Assembly (NCBI GenBank): GCA_021790385.1
Contig: JAJYDW010000005.1
Location: forward strand, 1 to 64,000
From: Planctomycetota bacterium
GTDB lineage: Bacteria; Planctomycetota; Phycisphaerae; WQYP01
DNA length: 64,000 nt
Reading direction: 5' to 3'
Shown: positions 58,836 to 64,000 of the stretch, piece by piece
Numbering within the stretch: position 1 is the stretch's first letter
Layout of the letters: each line of letters opens with the position of its first letter
Notes under the pieces: generated by a model
What the model saw: the letters and a program-made list of their open reading frames with translations, nothing else
What the model was told of the DNA's origin: nothing
Database searches by the model: none
Made by a program: the position numbers and the translations under genes

Positions 58836-60791
58836 ATGAACGGTAAAAAACTGCTCAATTTTCTAATGATTTTCGTCGTGGCTTTTCTGGCCATGAACCT
58901 GTTCACGCATTTCTTTTTTAAGCCCAAAGGCAAGCCTCACGCCCGCCCGCAAGGCGGCACGGAGGCAACGGGCGGTGCGGCCACAGGATATCAAAAGGTG
59001 GTACCTGTCAATGTCGTGCAACCCACCCGCATTACCCTGGGTAGTGCGGTCAAGGGCCAGCCGTATCTGCTGGCGGTTTCGGTGAGCAATGTTTCCGCGG
59101 GTATTGAAAATGTCCAGCTCAACGCGGCCCAATATCGGCAACATATCGGATCTGATCAACCGCTGCTGCTGCTGACCGCCCGCCCGTCTTCGCCACTCCC
59201 GTTTGCTACCACGGGTGTCGTCATCAACGGAATCAGCTATCCGCTGGAGCACGTCGTGTGGGGCGTGCTGCCGACCCCGGCAATCCTCAGCCGGCTGAGT
59301 ACCACGCTCAGCGTAACCGTGGCGGATGCCGCCGGCCATCCGTTGGCCCGCATCGACAAAACTTTTCGCATTAACCCGACAACCTATGATGTGCGCATCA
59401 GGCAGAAAATTTACAACTTAACTTCCCAGCCGATACGCGTTGCCGTAGATCAACTTGGACCAACCGATCTGCCGCTGCAGGACCGGCAGGAAGACATGCG
59501 CACGTTTATGAGTGCCGGCTATCGGCAACAAAGTCATTATCTGGATACCAGCGGTTTTCCTGAGGTGTATCAAACCGCCATGGCCGAATCTGGTGCCAAG
59601 CCGGTAAAACTCGGGCTATTTACCGGCCAAAACCGCCTCCTGTGGATCGCCACGTCCAATCGTTTTTTCACCGCCATTGTAAGGCCTCTGCCGTATGGTC
59701 CCATTCACTGGGATCCATTGGATAACGGCCAGCAGATTCCGCGCATTACGTACCTTCATTCCGCCTGGGTTAAGCGTATAGGCTCAGAAAACAGCAGTGC
59801 CGAACCACGCGGAATTGCCGCGGTGGTGCTGCACGGCGCGCCTTTGCTTATCCCCGCGGGCGGCCACACCGCCATGCCCCTGAGCGTTTATTTTGGCCCG
59901 AAAAAGCGTTCCCTGCTCGCCGGATCAGCTCATGCCAAGCCGGGTACCCCCGCCTACGAATACAACCTGTTTCATTACCTGGCGGTCATACAATTTAATC
60001 AGGGAAGCTGGTGTTCTTTCCTGACGTTTGCGTGGCTGGCCCTGGCCATTCTCAAAATTTTGACCTGGCTGCACGCCCTGATTCCCAATTACGGCATCGC
60101 CATTATGATCTTTGTGCTGCTGATCCGTCTGCTGCTGCACCCCTTGACGCGCTACGGGCAGGTCACCATGACTAAAACCCAGCGGAAAATGGCGGCGCTG
60201 GCCCCCGATCTGGAACGCCTGCGCACCAAATACGCCAAGGACAAGGCCCGTCTTCAGCAGGAAACAATGGCGTTATACAAAGAACGCAACGTGAATCCGG
60301 CCAGCAGCATACTGGGTTGTTTGCCCATGCTGCTGCAAATGCCCATCTGGATAGCTCTGTATTCAGGCCTGGCTGTGGACATAGACCTGCGCCAAGCGGG
60401 CTTTATTCCGGGCTGGATTACGAATTTATCCAACCCCGATACCATCTTCAGCCATCAGATCGGCTTTCATATACCCATTCTCGGCTACCAGTTTGAAGGA
60501 CATAATTTCATCGCGTTTAATCTGCTGCCCCTGCTTTTAGGCGTGGTTTTCTATCTGCAGATGAAAATGCAGATGAAACTGGCTCCACCCCCAACCGACC
60601 CCCAGCAGCGGCAGACACAAATGATCTCGCAGTACATGATTCTGCTGTTTCCGCTGTTTTTGTACAACGCTCCCTCCGGGTTAAACCTGTACATCTGCGC
60701 CAGTACACTGGGAGGACTGGTGGATTCCTGGCTGGTGCGACGTCACTTGCGTAAGATGGACGCTGCGGCAGCCCTGGCCGGTGCCAAATGA
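58836..60791 (+). CDS. yidC: Membrane protein insertase YidC
   Basis: N-terminal TM and periplasmic domain; YGIAIMIFVLLIRLLLHPLTRYGQVTMTKTQRKMAALAPDLERLRTKY; SILGCLPMLLQMPIWIALYSGL. Confidence 0.95.
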   Translation: MNGKKLLNFLMIFVVAFLAMNLFTHFFFKPKGKPHARPQGGTEATGGAATGYQKVVPVNVVQPTRITLGSAVKGQPYLLAVSVSNVSAGIENVQLNAAQYRQHIGSDQPLLLLTARPSSPLPFATTGVVINGISYPLEHVVWGVLPTPAILSRLSTTLSVTVADAAGHPLARIDKTFRINPTTYDVRIRQKIYNLTSQPIRVAVDQLGPTDLPLQDRQEDMRTFMSAGYRQQSHYLDTSGFPEVYQTAMAESGAKPVKLGLFTGQNRLLWIATSNRFFTAIVRPLPYGPIHWDPLDNGQQIPRITYLHSAWVKRIGSENSSAEPRGIAAVVLHGAPLLIPAGGHTAMPLSVYFGPKKRSLLAGSAHAKPGTPAYEYNLFHYLAVIQFNQGSWCSFLTFAWLALAILKILTWLHALIPNYGIAIMIFVLLIRLLLHPLTRYGQVTMTKTQRKMAALAPDLERLRTKYAKDKARLQQETMALYKERNVNPASSILGCLPMLLQMPIWIALYSGLAVDIDLRQAGFIPGWITNLSNPDTIFSHQIGFHIPILGYQFEGHNFIAFNLLPLLLGVVFYLQMKMQMKLAPPPTDPQQRQTQMISQYMILLFPLFLYNAPSGLNLYICASTLGGLVDSWLVRRHLRKMDAAAALAGAK

Positions 60792-60826
60792 TGTGTTGAT
60801 GGGGCCACAGCCCTTCGCGAGCCATC

Positions 60827-62188
60827 ATGATTACCACAGATACCATTGTCGCCGTCAGCTCGCCACCCGGTCGTGGAACCAGGGGAATTATCCGCCTCAG
60901 CGGCCCGGACTCTCATCGCCTGGCGATGCAGGTCGTAGAAATTCTGCAACCTTTGAACACCGGCTTTTGGCTTGCGGCGCAGGTGCGCAGTGTCAAGGCC
61001 CCGGCGGGCGTTATTTTTCTGGAAAAACCGCGAAGTTTCACCGGCCAGGCGATGGTCGAACTTCATCTGCCTGGATCCCCCGTATTACTCCAGATGGTTA
61101 TGGCGGAACTGCTCCTGGCCGGCGGCCGGAGCGCTCAACCCGGGGAATTCACAGCCCGGGCATTTTGCGGCGGCAAATTTGACTTGACGCGTGCCGAGGG
61201 TATTGCCGCGACCATCGCCGCCCGCAATCGTCGACAACTCCGCGCCGCTGAAAACCTGCGAAGCGGAGAATTGTTTCGTTGGACGCATAACCTGGCGGAC
61301 CAACTGGCGGAGCTTTTGGCGCTCGTGGAGGCCAATATTGATTTTACCGAAGAGCCCGATGTCAGTTTCATCTCCGCTGCAGCCCTGCACCGGCAGTTGG
61401 AAGCTCTGGGTGATAAAATCGCCGCACTGGTGGATAGCGCCGGCCGGTGGGAAGATTCTGATTGCCAACCGTCGGTGGTCATGCTGGGCCGACCCAATGT
61501 CGGCAAAAGCTCACTTTTGAACGCCCTGCGCGGCGAACACCGGGCCATTGTTTCAGACCTGGCCGGCACCACACGCGACGCGATCTCGGTGAGCCTCTGC
61601 CACAAGGGGCTGCACTTTCGCCTGACCGATGTTGCCGGCACAAGTGATCACCCATCCCCGTTGGGGCTGCAAATGGACATGGCTCGCGAGCAATGTCTGC
61701 AGACTGCCGATGTCATTTTACTGGTAACAGCTCCACCGGAAGATCCACGGTTGGCCGCGAAAGCCCTGGCCGACACTATGGAAAAATACAGCGTACCGCT
61801 CATTTTGGTGCAAAACAAGGCTGATCTTCCTGCATTTTCTGCCGTAGATGCCCATCATTTACCCTGGCCGACTATCAACGTTTCTGCCCGCACCGGCCAG
61901 AATATCGATCCGCTCCAAGACCTGATAACCAGTGCCATCAACCAGGGACCTGCGTTGACCGGCGACCATATCGCGCTGAATGCCCGTCATCGCGTGGTGC
62001 TGCAGCAGGCACTTGGCTCCATGCGGGAAGCGGAAAAACTCTGCTCCACCACCGCTGGTGATACCATGCCGGAACTGCTGGCCGGAGAACTGCGGCAGGC
62101 CTTGCAGGCCCTGGGCGAAATTTCCGGGGCCATCAGCGCCGATGACCTGCTGGGTAAAATTTTCGGCCGATTCTGCATCGGCAAATAA
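60827..62188 (+). CDS. mnmE: tRNA uridine-5-carboxymethylaminomethyl modification GTPase
   Basis: DTIVAVSSPPGRGTRGIIRLSG; GRPNVGKSSLLNALRGEHRAIVSDLAGTTRD; C-terminal FCIGK. Confidence 0.95.
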   Translation: MITTDTIVAVSSPPGRGTRGIIRLSGPDSHRLAMQVVEILQPLNTGFWLAAQVRSVKAPAGVIFLEKPRSFTGQAMVELHLPGSPVLLQMVMAELLLAGGRSAQPGEFTARAFCGGKFDLTRAEGIAATIAARNRRQLRAAENLRSGELFRWTHNLADQLAELLALVEANIDFTEEPDVSFISAAALHRQLEALGDKIAALVDSAGRWEDSDCQPSVVMLGRPNVGKSSLLNALRGEHRAIVSDLAGTTRDAISVSLCHKGLHFRLTDVAGTSDHPSPLGLQMDMAREQCLQTADVILLVTAPPEDPRLAAKALADTMEKYSVPLILVQNKADLPAFSAVDAHHLPWPTINVSARTGQNIDPLQDLITSAINQGPALTGDHIALNARHRVVLQQALGSMREAEKLCSTTAGDTMPELLAGELRQALQALGEISGAISADDLLGKIFGRFCIGK

Positions 62189-62195
62189 CGCCTCT

Positions 62196-63047
62196 CTATG
62201 CCACCGCGGCCAGGGAAATTACCTGCTCGCACAAAGCGGACACCGTGTATTGCCGGGCCAGATCGATCGCCACCACCGCACCGTGATTGTGCGACGAATC
62301 AATCAGAAACAAACGCTCGGCCATATCACCAAACCCCTTTTCCCGGGGTTGATGTCCACAGATAAAAATCTCTGCAAACCACAGGCGGGAAAGTTCCCGG
62401 AGCACCCCCACAGTCTGATGGCGCCCCCAAATCATGCGGTAAACCGAGCCCATCCGGGCATAATCACCGGCGCCAAGCGGGCGCGTGAGAATGCCGGGGT
62501 CGAAATGGGCCATATCCGTCGGCCCGGGCAGCGAATGACTGACCAAAATACCATTCACCGTAATACAGGCCAGCGGTAAACTCAGCACAAACGCCCGAAA
62601 CGCCGCCGCCACCTCCGCCGCCCGCGAGCCGAAATGCACACTTATCGCCCGGTTAAAGCGATCCGTCAGGTCGTATCCATCCTTGAGAATAGGCATGCCG
62701 AAAATCTGCGCCCAGTCGTGATTAGACAAGATAAAATGCACGCGTCCGGGAAACTTCAGGGACCAGGCAATGGCTTCCATAAGTAAATCCAGACTGTTGT
62801 CCTCGCCGTGCGCCCCCAAGGCTCCACCATGAATTAATTCCTGCAGCACAACATGCCGTTGGGTGAAAGAGTCTAAAGCAGAAAGCGTGACGATCCGCTC
62901 AAAATTGCGGCGGTGATTGTGCAGATCGCCGGTGACTATCAACTCACCTTCTGCAGGTAAATGCAAAAGCTGGCTGTTTCGCAGCGGGTTGCCCACGGCC
63001 TGTCGGGCTGCCTGCATCAATAAATCAATCGTGTGACTGGTCTTCAT
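62196..63047 (-). CDS. Metallophosphoesterase
   Basis: ELIVTGDLHNHRRNFERIV; FILSNHDWAQIFG; GILVSHSLPG. Confidence 0.85.
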   Translation of the reverse strand: MKTSHTIDLLMQAARQAVGNPLRNSQLLHLPAEGELIVTGDLHNHRRNFERIVTLSALDSFTQRHVVLQELIHGGALGAHGEDNSLDLLMEAIAWSLKFPGRVHFILSNHDWAQIFGMPILKDGYDLTDRFNRAISVHFGSRAAEVAAAFRAFVLSLPLACITVNGILVSHSLPGPTDMAHFDPGILTRPLGAGDYARMGSVYRMIWGRHQTVGVLRELSRLWFAEIFICGHQPREKGFGDMAERLFLIDSSHNHGAVVAIDLARQYTVSALCEQVISLAAVA

Positions 63048-63151
63048 ATAAAGCGTCCGCCGCGAGAGTGCTTCAGGTGTTTTATACTACCAACCTGGTT
63101 TATCGCCAACATCCATCCCGCCTGGCCGCACCCGGGTTGACACTTTTTTAG

Positions 63152-64000
63152 TTACGTAACCGTATCGTCCTTATTGCCGGTAGCGGCCGGGCTGGTACCG
63201 CCCAAGCCGAGGGTATCATCCAGGCGCAGGGTGGAGCTTAAGCTTAATACCAGTTCCAACCGGGAAATCACCTCATCCATACTGGCCGGGCGATCCGATG
63301 GACGATTTTCAATACATTCCAAAATGAGTTTGGAAAATGACACGGGAATACGCGGATTGATTTCATGCGGAGAAACCAATTCGCGCGAGGATACCGCGGC
63401 CAATCCCTGCCGGCGCTTGGGAATGACCGTGGGAACGTGCCGATCGGTGACGCACCAGTAAAAGGTGGCCCCGAAATTGAAAACGTCGGTGGCCGGGGTC
63501 AGCGGGCCCAAGGCCACCTGTTCCGGGGCGATATAATCCGGAGTTCCCTGGATGCGGGATTTGACCGTACCGATGGTACAACTCTGGCCGAAATCAATGA
63601 TCTTGCAGTGGCCATCCGGGTTGACTAGAATGTTGTTAGGTTTGATATCTGCATGTACATAGCCCAACTTATGCATGGCCCCCAGCCCGCGCGCGACCTG
63701 GCAGGCGATGGACAGCAAATCCCGTAAATTGGCCGGCCTTTCGGAGTCCAGCGAGGTGCCATCCACCAGATCCATCAGCAAATGCAATTCAACGGTGGTC
63801 AGCAGTTTGCGTTTTTTAATCAGCCGGTGGCTTTTACGCAGGGCTGGATGGTCAAACTGGCTACTGATCTGATATTCCTGGCTGGCCTGTTCCAGGAATC
63901 TATCATCTTCGGCACTGCGGCGTATAACCCTTTTGAGAGCATAGACCTGGCCCGTCCGGTTTTCGCACACGGCATAAATAGTGCTTCTTGCTCCGTAGCC
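63152..64000 (-). CDS. Serine/threonine protein kinase, partial (runs off the right edge)
   Basis: GYGARSTIYAVCENRTGQVYALKRV; YVHADIKPNNILVNPDGHCKIIDFGQS; GTPDYIAPEQVALGPLTPATDVFNFG. Confidence 0.9.
   Translation of the reverse strand, partial: GYGARSTIYAVCENRTGQVYALKRVIRRSAEDDRFLEQASQEYQISSQFDHPALRKSHRLIKKRKLLTTVELHLLMDLVDGTSLDSERPANLRDLLSIACQVARGLGAMHKLGYVHADIKPNNILVNPDGHCKIIDFGQSCTIGTVKSRIQGTPDYIAPEQVALGPLTPATDVFNFGATFYWCVTDRHVPTVIPKRRQGLAAVSSRELVSPHEINPRIPVSFSKLILECIENRPSDRPASMDEVISRLELVLSLSSTLRLDDTLGLGGTSPAATGNKDDTVT

Overview
Chromosomal window from a planctomycete-like bacterium, inferred from an LEPR-XLL N-terminus, three PEP-CTERM proteins, prepilin-type DUF1559-like proteins and many sulfatases/glycosidases. 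Three zones are visible. (1) 1-27 kb: mostly core genes (ilvC, SppA-like protease, PhoD-like phosphatase, a ketosynthase pair with acyltransferase and FabZ/ApeP-like dehydratase, a Cus-type heavy-metal efflux operon with an ECF sigma/anti-sigma pair, valS, cimA, rlmN). (2) About 27.3-53.5 kb: an accessory glycan/sulfated-polysaccharide degradation island (GH29, two sulfatases, heparinase-like lyase, beta-helix protein, SGNH hydrolase, SSS transporter, LacI regulator, PEP-CTERM and prepilin-like surface proteins). It is bounded by two inverted, decayed copies of the same IS701-like element, with an integrase fragment at the right edge. (3) 54-64 kb: core genes again (leuA with a Leu-rich leader peptide and attenuator, tRNA-Leu(CAA), radical SAM protein, yidC, mnmE, a Ser/Thr kinase cut by the window edge). 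The strongest novel signal is in the island. Four promoters share one architecture: an 18-bp palindrome (consensus TGGAATAANNTTATTCCA), a 31-32 bp gap, then a sigma70-like -35/-10. Promoter/leader/signal-peptide cassettes have also been duplicated in front of different glycan genes, leaving prepilin-gene scars. All calls come from reading the sequence and the supplied ORF translations; no database search was run.
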